A stretch of DNA of 64,000 nt from Nocardioides daejeonensis (GCF_003194585.1 NZ_QHKZ01000002.1:124001-188000), one strand, 5' to 3'; numbered from the stretch's first letter, positions 1 to 9,536 are shown. Notes: generated by a model not told the origin, from the sequence alone. Numbers and translations: made by a program.

Positions 1-1
1 G

Positions 2-925
2 ATCCGCTGGGTACGCCGCGGCGGGCACCTCACCCTCTACCTGCACGCCGCACTGATGCTGCTGACACGACGCCTCGGCCGCGTGACCTCGGTCATCGAG
101 GTGCAGAACGGCATGCCGTTCCTCGCCCGCCTCTTCACGCGCGCACAGGTCGTCGTCCTGGTGCACCACGTGCACCGGGAGCAGTGGCCGGTCGTCGGCC
201 CGGTGCTGGCACGGGTCGGCTGGTTCCTCGAGTCCCAGGTGGCGCCGCGCGTCAACCGCGGCCTGCGCTACCTCGCCGTCAGCGACGTGACCCGCGGCGA
301 GCTGATCCAGCTCGGGGTCGACCCGCGAGCGATCACCATCGCCTGGAACGGCTGCCAGCCGGTGCCCACCACGCTCCCGCCGGTCTCCCCCAACCCGGCC
401 CCGAGCCTCGTCGTACTCGGCCGGTTGGTCCCGCACAAGCGGGTCGAGCACGCGGTCGCCGCCCTCGCCGCGCTTCGCCACGAGTTCCCCGGACTCACTC
501 TGCGCGTGGTCGGTTCAGGTTGGTGGGAGGAGTCCCTGCGCGCCGAGATCGACCGCCTCGGCGTGGCGAGCGAAGTGGAGCTCGTCGGCCACGTCGACGA
601 GACCACCAAGTACGTCGAGCTCAGCCGCGCCTGGGTGCACCTGCTCCCCTCCCTCAAGGAGGGCTGGGGGCTGAGCATCGTCGAGGCCGCCCAGGTCGGC
701 GTGCCCTCGGTCGCCTACGCAGACGCCGGTGGCGTGCGCGACTCGATCCTCGACGGCACCACCGGCCTCCTGGCGCGGGACCAGACCGACTTCGTCGATT
801 GCGTACGCCGCCTGTTGCGCGACGACGTCCTGCGGCGGGAGCTGGGCACCAAGGCACGCGCTCGCACGGCGGAGTTCACCTGGGAGGCCACCACCGCCAC
901 CGTCCGCACTGCCCTGCGCGACTAG
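2..925 (+). CDS. Glycosyltransferase family 4 (5' partial)
   Basis: The reading frame is open from the first bases of the window, so the start lies upstream; an internal ATG at 56 is not a convincing start. The C-terminal half is a GT-B fold GT4 enzyme: the strand-turn LGRLVPHKRVEHAV begins the nucleotide-sugar domain, and EGWGLSIVEAAQVGVPS carries the E-x7-E motif that binds the nucleotide sugar. No membrane segment is seen. It probably transfers a sugar onto an envelope glycan or glycolipid in the cytoplasm, which fits its neighbours (AftD-like protein, flippase, methyltransferases). The substrate cannot be told from the sequence. Confidence 0.85.
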   Translation: MRWVRRGGHLTLYLHAALMLLTRRLGRVTSVIEVQNGMPFLARLFTRAQVVVLVHHVHREQWPVVGPVLARVGWFLESQVAPRVNRGLRYLAVSDVTRGELIQLGVDPRAITIAWNGCQPVPTTLPPVSPNPAPSLVVLGRLVPHKRVEHAVAALAALRHEFPGLTLRVVGSGWWEESLRAEIDRLGVASEVELVGHVDETTKYVELSRAWVHLLPSLKEGWGLSIVEAAQVGVPSVAYADAGGVRDSILDGTTGLLARDQTDFVDCVRRLLRDDVLRRELGTKARARTAEFTWEATTATVRTALRD

Positions 926-1047
926 GCCGTCCTGCCGGGGGCGCCTGGCCCAGCCGGCGCGCCGCCTCACGGCGCGCGGCAGGCGCGACTGATCGGCGTT
1001 TCCCGCACGGTGCCTGGCAGGGAGACATCGGAGCCGGAAGAAAGCGA

Positions 1048-1077
1048 TGTGCCTCCACCGCGGACGGTGGAGGCACA
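1048..1077. terminator. Hairpin terminator between convergent genes
   Basis: A perfect 12-bp stem (1048-1059 with 1066-1077) closes a 6-base loop. It lies between the plus-strand glycosyltransferase ending at 925 and the minus-strand small gene ending at 1116, so it could act in both directions. There is no clear U-tract, as is common in high-GC actinobacteria. Confidence 0.6.
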
Positions 1078-1115
1078 CTGTCGAAGAAACTCAGGCGCCG
1101 CGACGGCGCTCCGGC

Positions 1116-1265
1116 TCAGTCGTCGGCGTAGGTGACGTTGCTGCCGTTGACGATCGTCGGCACCGAGTCCTTGTCGATCGTGGCCGCCTGGTAGGTCTGC
1201 ACCCCACCGACGACGGTCACCGCGGCCAGACCGGCCCCGACCAGACCGAAGATGATCGTGTTCAT
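1116..1265 (-). CDS. Small single-pass membrane protein, DUF2613-like
   Basis: A 49-residue reading frame starts MNTIIFGLVGAGLAAVTVVG and ends in a polar tail with YADD. A GGAGG ribosome site sits 9 bases before the ATG at 1265. Residues about 3-21 form one hydrophobic helix, either a membrane anchor or an uncleaved signal, followed by about 28 polar residues. Small DUF2613-type proteins of this shape sit beside aftD in mycobacteria and relatives. Here it is the last gene of a minus-strand run that begins with the AftD-like gene, 27 bases after the GT-C-like gene. The family assignment is by size, topology and context only, and the role is unknown. Confidence 0.6.
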   Translation of the reverse strand: MNTIIFGLVGAGLAAVTVVGGVQTYQAATIDKDSVPTIVNGSNVTYADD

Positions 1266-1292
1266 GCTCTCGTCCCTCCACTGACGCTGTGG

Positions 1293-3020
1293 TCACTCCC
1301 GCGGGCGACTATACCCGCGGAGACGCCTGATCGGCAGCATCATCGCGAGGACGGCGACCAGCACCCCGATGTCCAGGGCGATCCACCGGCCCAGGTGCCG
1401 GGGCCCGTGGCCGTCATCGATCTCGGCGCCCAGGTCCACCACGACCAGCCGATCACCGCTGTGCATCGTCTCCCCAGCCGGCAGCGGTGCATCGACCACA
1501 CCCTGGTCGGCATGGGCGACGACCCAGCGCACGCCGGCGCCGCGCAGCAGCAGGGTGAGTCGTTCCGGATCGTCCTTCACTGCGCGGATCCTCGCGGCGA
1601 GAGGGTCCTCCCCGGCCACCGTGCCGTCCCGTACCTCGAGCGCGTCGTCGGTCACCACGTCGCCGGGAAGGTAACGCGGTAGCGGGTCCAGCACCGCGTG
1701 GCCGCCGTTCCAGTCGAAGCGTCGATAGAGCCCGAACGGCAGCACGACGGTGCGTGCCTGGTCTGCACCTGCACGCTCCAGCGTCGTCCGGACCTGGCTC
1801 CACTCCGTCGGATAGGGGTGCGGCGTGAGGAGTCCGCCCAGACCCCACCCGAGGGACGGGAGGAGCAGCACCGGAAGCAGCGCACCGGCCACCAGGAGCG
1901 GCAGCGGCTGCCCGTCGCGGCGGCGTACCCACGCGGCGAGCTCGTCGGCAGCTGCCGCGAGTCCCCAGCAGAGACCCGGGACGGCGAGCGCGACCCACTT
2001 CTGCGAGTCACGAAGCAGGCCGCCACCCGGCAGGTCGGTGACCGCCCACTCGGCGATCCGCTCCCCGACGCCCGTCGTGGGCAGCAACGCAAGCGCCAGG
2101 CCGAGTGCGGCAAGCGCGGCGAGGGGCACCGCGGGGGCGACCGCACGACGTACCTGGTGGAGCAGGCCGGCCAGCGCCGCCACGGAGAGCGCCAGCGCGA
2201 GTCCCCCGAGCAACACCGTGTCGCGCCCGGGCGCTGCCACCGACTCCTTCCAGATGCCGCCGAGGCTGAGCACCGAGCCCAGGACTCCCCACGGGGTGTC
2301 CGCGCGCGCCGCGAACGCCTGCACACCGAAGGGGTCCGCAGGTGCCGCCGTCGCGTTGACCACCCCCGGCACCAGCCACGGCAGGTTGACCAGCAGCGCC
2401 ATCGCCACCGCAGCGGCGAGCCGGCGGGGCGACCCGATGAGCAGGATCACGAGGGTCAAGGCGGCGAGCACGCCTCCCGTGGGGCTCGCACCGGCCGCAA
2501 CAGCGAGCGGCCAGAGGACCGACCGCCAGCCGCCGTACTGCCCTGCGCGCAGCCGAGCCGCTCCCACGACCAGCCAGGGCAGCATCGCGTAACCGACCAA
2601 CAGCGCCCAGTGGCCGATCGCCAGCCGCTCGTAGACGAAGGGGTTCCAGGTCGCCAGCACCACGGCCGCCGACCGCGCCGGGATCGAACGCCCCCGGGTG
2701 AGCAGGGCCGTGCCGGCCCCGGCGAGCACCAGACTCAGGAACAGCACAGCCCGCTGCACCAGCTCACCCGGAAGTACCGTGCCCAGGGCCCACGTGACCG
2801 CGTCCGTCGGCACCGCCCGCGGGACGGAGCCGTCCGCCCCGATCCACCGTGGCTTCCACGGCTGGTCCGGCAAGAACACCATGTCGCCGACCAGGGCGTA
2901 CCCACGGCCGAGCAGCAGCGGAGCCAGGACGAGTGCGGCAAGCGCGCTCGGCAGTCCCCAGACGAGAAGCGCCTCGCGGCTGGGTCGCGGCACCCTCGGG
3001 CGGGCTACTCCTCGGGCCAC
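1293..3020 (-). CDS. Multi-TM GT-C-like membrane protein
   Basis: About 575 residues, counted from the GTG at 3020, which has GGGGA five bases upstream; GTG 2993 and an upstream start at 3050 are alternatives. It has many hydrophobic segments, then a soluble C-terminal region (about 400-545) and a last helix. The stretch WNPFVYERLAIGHWALL resembles loops of GT-C type glycosyltransferases that use polyprenyl-phosphate sugars. It overlaps the end of the AftD-like gene by about 16 bases, so the two are co-transcribed and probably work together on envelope glycan. No catalytic acidic motif was firmly identified, so transferase activity is an inference; a transport or accessory role is possible. 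Confidence 0.65.
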   Translation of the reverse strand: MARGVARPRVPRPSREALLVWGLPSALAALVLAPLLLGRGYALVGDMVFLPDQPWKPRWIGADGSVPRAVPTDAVTWALGTVLPGELVQRAVLFLSLVLAGAGTALLTRGRSIPARSAAVVLATWNPFVYERLAIGHWALLVGYAMLPWLVVGAARLRAGQYGGWRSVLWPLAVAAGASPTGGVLAALTLVILLIGSPRRLAAAVAMALLVNLPWLVPGVVNATAAPADPFGVQAFAARADTPWGVLGSVLSLGGIWKESVAAPGRDTVLLGGLALALSVAALAGLLHQVRRAVAPAVPLAALAALGLALALLPTTGVGERIAEWAVTDLPGGGLLRDSQKWVALAVPGLCWGLAAAADELAAWVRRRDGQPLPLLVAGALLPVLLLPSLGWGLGGLLTPHPYPTEWSQVRTTLERAGADQARTVVLPFGLYRRFDWNGGHAVLDPLPRYLPGDVVTDDALEVRDGTVAGEDPLAARIRAVKDDPERLTLLLRGAGVRWVVAHADQGVVDAPLPAGETMHSGDRLVVVDLGAEIDDGHGPRHLGRWIALDIGVLVAVLAMMLPIRRLRGYSRPRE

Positions 3021-6000
3021 GGCGTCCCCACGGTGATCTCGGTCAAGCACTGCCTCGGCAGCCTCTCACGGGCGCCCGGCCACGGCGTGAACCACGCCTC
3101 CACGGCTCCGGCCTCGGTAGGCAGCCGCATCCATGCGCTGTGCAGGCCGCCCCGGACCGCGACCGCCTGCTCGAGGTCACCGGAGCGCAGATGGAGCACC
3201 GCGTCCCGGTTGAGGAAGAGGTCCACCCGGGCCAGACGGGCCTCCGCAGTGTCTCCGAGCACCATCAGCTCCACCGGTGTCGTCCCGAGCCGCCATCCGC
3301 AGTCGGGCTCGTCGCCACGCGCCTGGAGCGCGCCGGCGAGCCGGACCGGAAGCAGCTGCCCCCGAGAGTCCGGCATCACCGCACGCAATCCCGGCTGGTC
3401 GAACGCCTGCTGCCTCCCGAGCGCCTCGAACAGGTCAGGTGTCCGGGTGCTGACCGACACCTGGTAGGAGGTGTTGGTGGCCAACACCAAGGTGTCTCCG
3501 TCACCCAGTCCGCTCTCCAGGTGGGCGACATAGCCCTCGCCGATGTCACGCTGCACGACAGGGAGCAGCTGGATCGACGAGGTCAGGGCGGAGAGCAGCA
3601 CGAGTGCCCCCAACGCCAGCGGACGACGCCACGGCTCGCCCGACCGCCCCGTCCGGGTCTCTCCGACCCGGCGACCCCGACGATGGCGGCGCGGAACCGC
3701 GAAGGCGGCGCTGATGCCGATGACGGCCAGCGGCAGCCAGTCGGTCACGTAGCGGGGGTCCCTGGCGACGAGGCCCAGGTACTCGCCACGGCCGACCACC
3801 AGCAGCCCGAGATCCGCGACGAGGCAGCCGATCACGAGCACCCAGCCGCCCAGCGCGGCCCACCCGCCCCGGAGCAGGCTCGCCAGGAACAGCAGGCCGA
3901 GCAGGCCGGCTGCCAGGATCACCGCGCCGGTCCCCGTGTCGGCGTACAGCGAGTTCTCTGCCCCGTCCACGTGCCAGGGCAGGCCGAACATGCCGGGCAC
4001 CGTCATCTGGAGCACACTGACCCGAACCAGCTCGAGCAGCGTCACCTCGCGCTCGGAGGCCATCGGGCCGGAGGCGGTCAGGTGCAGGTAGACGGCCACG
4101 TAGCCGAGCCAGCCGAGGAGATGAGCCAGCCACCAGCGCCACCCCGCCAGGAGCACGCGGAGCCGGTCGCCGATCGTGCGACCAGCCAGGACGACCAGCA
4201 GGTACGTCGCCAGCACCGCAGGCAGGATCAGCAGCGCCTTCTCCCAGAAGAGAAGCCCGAGCGCGTGCGCGACCAGCGCGAGCAGCCCCCAGGCAGTCGC
4301 ATGCGGGCCGCCGCGATGCAGGCGCGCCACGCCGAGCAGCGTGCCGAGCAGGAAGAGCTGGAGGGGAAATGCCTGCATGCCGGCCGCCCACCAGGCGCCC
4401 GTGATCAGGCCCAGCGGCGTGAACAGATAGGCGGCGAAGGGCACCAGCAGCCAGGGAGACGGCCTGAAGAGTGTCCGCAGCACGCCCCACAGGAGCAGGG
4501 AGACGAGCAGCTGCGAGCCGACCAGGAAGAGCGCCGCGGCGGTGAAGTCGCCGGAGAGCCCGGAGAGGAGCCAGAAGACGGCGTACTGGCCGACCTCGAG
4601 GTGTCCGGAGTAGTCCCGCACCAGGAACTCCTCGCTGAGTCCGAGACGGTGCGCCAGGGCAAGGTGCAAGAAGTCGTCCTGCCAGAACCACGAGCCGGAG
4701 GCAAGGACCCATCGCAACCCCACCTGGCCGGCGACCAGAAGCAGCGCGGCCGCCGTCAGCCGGTCGATCCGGGGCCGCACGGCAAGGGTGATCCGCAGTC
4801 GCCGCCTCCTGGCGACGCCGCCGACGAGCAGGCCCACAGCAGCGGCCGCCGTCGCGTTGGCGAACTGCCCGGGCTGACCCGGAGCATCGATCGCAGCACC
4901 AGCCCCGGCCGCGAGGAGCGCCGTCCCCGCGAGCAGCGCGAGCGGCCGTCGGGTGAGCCAGGCCGAGAGCAGCCAGCCGACGCCTGCCCAGGGACCGCCG
5001 GCCAGCGTCAGCAGCAGGCCGCAGCCCCACCAGAGCGACCAACGACCCTGCCAGGCCGGTCCGGGCGTGGCGTGGCCGGACTCCGGCCGGCGCCGCTCGC
5101 GTACTGCCCCGACCAGCGCCCCCAGCAACAGGATCAGGGCCAGCCCGGCCCCCGCTCCGAGGCCAGCGCGATAGGTGCGGTCGGGGGTGAAGGTCAGCTG
5201 CACGTCGCCCCCGGCGCCGGCGGGCACGACGTACCCCTGCTGCCAGCCGTCGATCGTCACCTGGCGCAGCGGCGTGCCGTCGAGCTCCGCGGCCCACCCC
5301 GGATTGACGTTCTCGGCGACCCGGAGCACCGACTCCTCCCCCGGCCCGACCCGCACCGTACGGCGAGTGTCGCCCCAGTCGCGGAGCTCGAAGGAGCGCT
5401 GCGCCAGAGGTCCCGTCTCTGGAACGTCCAGGGCGTCCAGAGCCAGCGTGGCCGGGGTGAACTGGAGAGTGGGTCGCACCTGGATCCGGTGCACCCCCGG
5501 GCTCAGGGCGACCGGCCGGTCGCACACCTCCCAGGCCAGCGGCGTACCGCGGAGCAGGTCGCCGACCGTGCCGCGCACCCGGGTGTGATGGACGATGCCG
5601 TCGACGACGACGGCCGGGCCCAGACCGCAGTCGGCGCCGGTCGTCCCATCCCGGTCGGGAGCGTGGCGGAGCCGTTCCGCGCCGCTCAGCTCCACCTCGG
5701 CGATCCCGAGGGGAAGGTCGGCGTCCGCCGTCTCGTCGGCAGTCCGGAACTCGATCTCGAGCCGTCCCTCCACACGCAGCGGCTCGAAGGTGCCGAGGCC
5801 GTCGAGACGGACGGTTCGCACCTCGTGCCCGCTCCGCAGCTCCGCGACGGCCGGTCGGCGAGACGGCTGAGAGGCTGCGGTGATCCGCAGTCGGTCGATC
5901 GTCCGTGCGCGTCCGGGCCAGCTCCAGGTCAGGATCGCCGACGTGTCGCCGGGCTCACTCAGCCAGGCGGTCTCCGGGCGCCCGTCGAAGGCGAAGACGC

Positions 6001-8716
6001 CGGCCACGGCGGGATCCCCGGCGAACACCCGGTCGGCCACCACGTCCGCGGCACGCCCCACCGGCGCGAGCAGCGCCGCCACCGGAGCGCCCGGCTGCGG
6101 GAGGACGGTGCCGGTGACCCTCCAGCGCCCCGCCTCCGTCACGCGGACGGTGCGGTCGAGCGCGAGCTCCTCGCCGTAGCGGGTGCTGTCGTCGTCGCAG
6201 CGTGCTCCCCCGCCCGCATCCAGACAGGGGCGGCGCGGGGGTTGCGTGCCGAGGACCAGGTCGGTCCCCGCGGCGAGCTCACCGGGCACGGTGATCGTCT
6301 GACCTGCGTCGTTGCCAGGCAGGACGACCTCGGCCACGCCCACCGTCCCCAGTCGGGAGTCGTCGTCATCGGCCCGGAGGATGTCGATCCGGACGGTGCG
6401 GACCCCGTCCGCCGGCACCGGAGCGGCGATCACACCGGTCTCCGGCACGGCGAGGACCCTGGTCGTGCCGCCCATCCGCACCGCGACCTGACGCACCGCG
6501 GCCAGGTCGGCATCCTGGGCGAAGCGGACCAGGACCGTGCCCGGACGGGGCAGCGGCGCCTGGGTACGCAGTCGCAGCCACTGCCTCCCCGGGTCGGTGA
6601 ACGGTGCGGAGCGCCAGGCGGTGCCGGCGTCACCGTCGTAGGCGGCGCCGGGCGCAGCCGCGGGGCGGATCGGGCCGAGCGCGTCGGCGTAGCCGACCGA
6701 GCTGGAGGCATCGACCTCCACGCGGGAGTCGCGGGTGCGCACCGAGCTCGGCACCCCCTCGACACCGGCGAAGTCATGGGCGGGCCGGCGGAACTGGTAG
6801 GGCTCCGCTGCGGTGAGCGTCGCCCCGACCGCGTCGTGGACCCGGCCGAACTGCCGCTCCTGCCGTCGATAGCCGTCACCGACGAGCGATCCCTGTGCGG
6901 GAGCGGCACCGTCGATCACGGTGGGCTCGTCGACGGCGAGCAGTCCCGTCTCCGCCGCGCGCAGCAGGTCCTCCGGAGCGCCGTTGAGGTGACGCAGGGC
7001 GGCCGCGGAGGTCAGCGAGACGCGCGGCGCCTCGACGCCGACCGCGAAGACGTCGACCATCGGCTGTCCGTACTCGGTGTTTCCGAAGCTCGCGACCGGC
7101 ACGAGACCAGGTGAGGCTTGGAGAGCCGACTCGGCACGCGCGACCGATCCGCTGTCGGCGTACTGCTGATCGATGTCGCGGCGCAGCACGACGTGCGTGA
7201 CGCCGGCGCGCGCCAGGAACGAGGCGAGCGCGGGGCTTCCCTCGCCCGAGGCGAGGCGCTGCTCGACGGCGTCGAGCCAGCGAGCTGTCGGTCCCGGCAC
7301 CAGCGGCACCTGGCTCCGAGTGACCCAAGGCGACCTGGCGACGCCCTGGAGCGGCTCATCGACGGTCCATCCCCACCGTTGCAGGCCGAAGCCGGAGCCG
7401 GGGACGACGATGGCCCTGCTGCCCTCGATTCCCGCCAGCCAGTCTGCGGTCTGCGACCAGGCGCTGGGCAGATCGCGCCACCCCGCCATCCGGAGATGAC
7501 CGTTCCACAGGGGGGCCGCTCCCGCGAGCACAGTCAGTGCGAGCACCGCGCCGATCCCTCGACGCACCGCACCGGGTTGCCAGCCGGGGCGGCGACGCCC
7601 GACCTCCTCGGCGAGGAGCATCGCTCCGTGACCGAAGCCCAGAGCGAGCGCGAAGCGGACGAGCGGATCGACCTTGTGCACGTTGCGCAGCGGCGCGAGC
7701 ATCCCGTCGAGGAGTCCTCGCACCGGGAGGTCGACCAGCGACCCGCCTCGGGCAGCGGCACCTGCCGTCAGGCAGAGCAGCCCGACGACTGCCGTGGTCA
7801 GCAGCGCCCCGCGCCAGGGCATCCGCCGGTGCGCCAGCCCGACCAGGCCGATCGCCGCGACGATCGCCCCCAGAAGGATGAGGGCAGGCGTCGTCGCCAG
7901 CTCGTGAGCGCCGGGCCACCACGCGCGATCACCGGTCACCGACCAGTTCAGCCAGTGGTCGGTGCCGCGCACGGCGTTCGACCACCCCGTCGTTGAGGTC
8001 GTCGCCGCAGAGGTCTCGATGTAGTCGAGGAAGGGCGGACTGTAGCGACCGAGCAGGAGCAACGGGACCAGCCACCAGGCACAGGCCAGGCCGGTGGCGA
8101 CCAGCCACCAGCCGAGCAGGCGGCGGCCGTGCGGACGCCGCCACTGGGCAAGGACGACGGCGAGTGCCGCCGGCAGGGTGGCGAAGGTGCCGACCGCATT
8201 GACGCCGCTCATCGCCAGCACCGCGACGCCGGAGAGCAGGGCGCCCGTGCGCGGCGACCAGCGCCCGGCGCCCACGAGGACGAGTGGCAGCACCGCCCAG
8301 GGGAGGAAGACCGACGGCAGGATCTCACCGCTGAGCACCCCGGAGGCGCCGAGCAGCCGCGGGGACAGCGCGTAGACGAGCCCGGCGAGGATGCCCGCCG
8401 TCGCGGGCAGCCGCATCGCTCTGGCGACCTGGCGGCACCCTTCATAGGCGAGGACGAGCAGCAGGCCGGACCAGAGACGTTGGGCCACCCAGTCCGGCAT
8501 GCCGAGCAGCTCGGCTCCGAGGAACCAAGGCCCCTGGGGGAAGAGATAGCCGTACGCCTGGTTCTGGAGCTCGCCGAAGGAGGACTGCGGGTTCCACAGG
8601 TGCAGACTGCGGGCCAGTAGCCCGCCCGGGTCCGCGGTCAGGTCGAACTTGGTGTCGAAGGTCGTCCGGCCGGGCTGCTGCAGCAGGGAGCCAAGCAGGA
8701 GCAGCGGCCACACCAA
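3005..8716 (-). CDS. aftD: AftD-like arabinofuranosyltransferase fused to a second GT-C-like membrane module
   Basis: A single open frame of about 1,900 residues. The first ~1,300 residues look like AftD, the membrane enzyme that branches arabinan using decaprenyl-phosphoarabinose on the outer face of the membrane. DTKFDLTADP (about residues 19-28) and NQAYGYLFPQGPWFLG match its conserved N-terminus, many TM helices follow, and two discoidin-like regions (about 665-795 and 885-950) match the carbohydrate-binding modules. From about residue 1,305 a second multi-TM module starts, with WFWQDDFLHLALAHRLG at about 1,342-1,358, an acidic motif near the first loop typical of GT-C enzymes. Known AftD is about 1,400 residues, so this is a fusion. 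The start is uncertain: TTG 8716 or GTG 8713 are the first usual codons, but an SD-like GGGGAGGG sits about 40 bases upstream. A TAGACT -10 lies at 8805-8800. Confidence 0.8.
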   Translation of the reverse strand: MVWPLLLLGSLLQQPGRTTFDTKFDLTADPGGLLARSLHLWNPQSSFGELQNQAYGYLFPQGPWFLGAELLGMPDWVAQRLWSGLLLVLAYEGCRQVARAMRLPATAGILAGLVYALSPRLLGASGVLSGEILPSVFLPWAVLPLVLVGAGRWSPRTGALLSGVAVLAMSGVNAVGTFATLPAALAVVLAQWRRPHGRRLLGWWLVATGLACAWWLVPLLLLGRYSPPFLDYIETSAATTSTTGWSNAVRGTDHWLNWSVTGDRAWWPGAHELATTPALILLGAIVAAIGLVGLAHRRMPWRGALLTTAVVGLLCLTAGAAARGGSLVDLPVRGLLDGMLAPLRNVHKVDPLVRFALALGFGHGAMLLAEEVGRRRPGWQPGAVRRGIGAVLALTVLAGAAPLWNGHLRMAGWRDLPSAWSQTADWLAGIEGSRAIVVPGSGFGLQRWGWTVDEPLQGVARSPWVTRSQVPLVPGPTARWLDAVEQRLASGEGSPALASFLARAGVTHVVLRRDIDQQYADSGSVARAESALQASPGLVPVASFGNTEYGQPMVDVFAVGVEAPRVSLTSAAALRHLNGAPEDLLRAAETGLLAVDEPTVIDGAAPAQGSLVGDGYRRQERQFGRVHDAVGATLTAAEPYQFRRPAHDFAGVEGVPSSVRTRDSRVEVDASSSVGYADALGPIRPAAAPGAAYDGDAGTAWRSAPFTDPGRQWLRLRTQAPLPRPGTVLVRFAQDADLAAVRQVAVRMGGTTRVLAVPETGVIAAPVPADGVRTVRIDILRADDDDSRLGTVGVAEVVLPGNDAGQTITVPGELAAGTDLVLGTQPPRRPCLDAGGGARCDDDSTRYGEELALDRTVRVTEAGRWRVTGTVLPQPGAPVAALLAPVGRAADVVADRVFAGDPAVAGVFAFDGRPETAWLSEPGDTSAILTWSWPGRARTIDRLRITAASQPSRRPAVAELRSGHEVRTVRLDGLGTFEPLRVEGRLEIEFRTADETADADLPLGIAEVELSGAERLRHAPDRDGTTGADCGLGPAVVVDGIVHHTRVRGTVGDLLRGTPLAWEVCDRPVALSPGVHRIQVRPTLQFTPATLALDALDVPETGPLAQRSFELRDWGDTRRTVRVGPGEESVLRVAENVNPGWAAELDGTPLRQVTIDGWQQGYVVPAGAGGDVQLTFTPDRTYRAGLGAGAGLALILLLGALVGAVRERRRPESGHATPGPAWQGRWSLWWGCGLLLTLAGGPWAGVGWLLSAWLTRRPLALLAGTALLAAGAGAAIDAPGQPGQFANATAAAAVGLLVGGVARRRRLRITLAVRPRIDRLTAAALLLVAGQVGLRWVLASGSWFWQDDFLHLALAHRLGLSEEFLVRDYSGHLEVGQYAVFWLLSGLSGDFTAAALFLVGSQLLVSLLLWGVLRTLFRPSPWLLVPFAAYLFTPLGLITGAWWAAGMQAFPLQLFLLGTLLGVARLHRGGPHATAWGLLALVAHALGLLFWEKALLILPAVLATYLLVVLAGRTIGDRLRVLLAGWRWWLAHLLGWLGYVAVYLHLTASGPMASEREVTLLELVRVSVLQMTVPGMFGLPWHVDGAENSLYADTGTGAVILAAGLLGLLFLASLLRGGWAALGGWVLVIGCLVADLGLLVVGRGEYLGLVARDPRYVTDWLPLAVIGISAAFAVPRRHRRGRRVGETRTGRSGEPWRRPLALGALVLLSALTSSIQLLPVVQRDIGEGYVAHLESGLGDGDTLVLATNTSYQVSVSTRTPDLFEALGRQQAFDQPGLRAVMPDSRGQLLPVRLAGALQARGDEPDCGWRLGTTPVELMVLGDTAEARLARVDLFLNRDAVLHLRSGDLEQAVAVRGGLHSAWMRLPTEAGAVEAWFTPWPGARERLPRQCLTEITVGTPWPEE

Positions 8717-8799
8717 TCTGCCGACGATGTCCGACCTGACGGTGCTGATGAGATCCCTCCCCGGAACTCGACCCCATGACTGGAGTAGGGTGCCGCGGA

Positions 8800-8805
8800 A
8801 GTCTA
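8800..8805 (-). promoter_or_regulatory. -10 element TAGACT upstream of the AftD-like gene
   Basis: TAGACT reads on the minus strand, about 80 bases before the first usual in-frame start codon and about 45 bases before the SD-like GGGGAGGG. The same CACTAGACTT string precedes hisD. No -35 box is obvious. Confidence 0.4.
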
Positions 8806-8825
8806 GTGCCGGTCGAGAGGGTCCC

Positions 8826-9536
8826 GTGAACGCAGCGTCAACGTTCGAGGCGGCCTGGCAGGTGGCCGACGGCATCCCGGGCTGGCTGAAGCGGGGGCAG
8901 GCCGAGTTGCTCTGGGAGGAGGCCCGACGCCTTCCTGCCGGTGCGACGGTCGTGGAGATCGGCAGCCACCAGGGTCGCTCGACGGTCGTCCTCGCGCGCG
9001 CACTGCAGCCGGGAGGTGGCCGCCTGATGGCCATCGACCCGTTCGTGGAGGGGCGCCTCTTCGGGGGTACGCCGACCCGGCACGCCTTCGAGCGCCACGT
9101 GCGTGACGCCGGTGTCGAGGGCACCGTCGAGCTCGTGGCGGACTACAGCACGGCTCTGCGCCCCCGGTGGACCACACCGTTCGACCTGCTCTACATCGAC
9201 GGCAAGCACGACTACTGGACGGTCCGCGACGACCTGCTATGGCGACGCCATCTCGCCGACGACGGGGCCGTCGTGATCCACGACTGTTTCTCCTCGATCG
9301 GCGTCACGCTCGCCATCCTGCGCCATGTGCTCTTCGCAGGCGACCTGGCCTACGAGCGGCGTAGCGACTCGCAAGCGCTCTTCCGCAAGCGCCGGCCTAC
9401 CGCCCGCGACCGCTGGCGGATCGTCGCGGAGCTGCCCTGGTGGACGCGCAACGTCGTGCTGAAGGTGCTGCTGCGGCTCCGGCTCCGACCGGTCGCACGC
9501 CTGCTTGGCCACGACTCGCCGTACGACCCCTACTGA
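8826..9536 (+). CDS. Class I SAM-dependent methyltransferase (Methyltransf_24 type)
   Basis: 236 residues from the GTG at 8826, preceded by GAGAGG; frames further upstream would run into the AftD promoter region. Motif I is VVEIGSHQGRSTVVLA (about 43-58), motif II AIDPF, and DLLYIDGKHDYWTVRDDLLW followed by VVIHDCF is typical of the Methyltransf_24 group, often found in sugar, O-antigen and secondary-metabolite clusters. It is cytosolic, with no TM segment. It is divergent from the AftD-like gene and convergent with a second methyltransferase 19 bases away. It probably methylates a sugar or lipid-linked glycan precursor; the substrate is unknown. Confidence 0.8.
   Translation: MNAASTFEAAWQVADGIPGWLKRGQAELLWEEARRLPAGATVVEIGSHQGRSTVVLARALQPGGGRLMAIDPFVEGRLFGGTPTRHAFERHVRDAGVEGTVELVADYSTALRPRWTTPFDLLYIDGKHDYWTVRDDLLWRRHLADDGAVVIHDCFSSIGVTLAILRHVLFAGDLAYERRSDSQALFRKRRPTARDRWRIVAELPWWTRNVVLKVLLRLRLRPVARLLGHDSPYDPY

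Noticed and set aside
2849..7114. Long plus-strand open frame opposite the AftD-like gene
   Set aside because: Its translation is Arg/Gln/Pro/Gly-rich with no recognisable domain. In DNA this GC-rich the antisense frame of a long gene stays open by codon bias.
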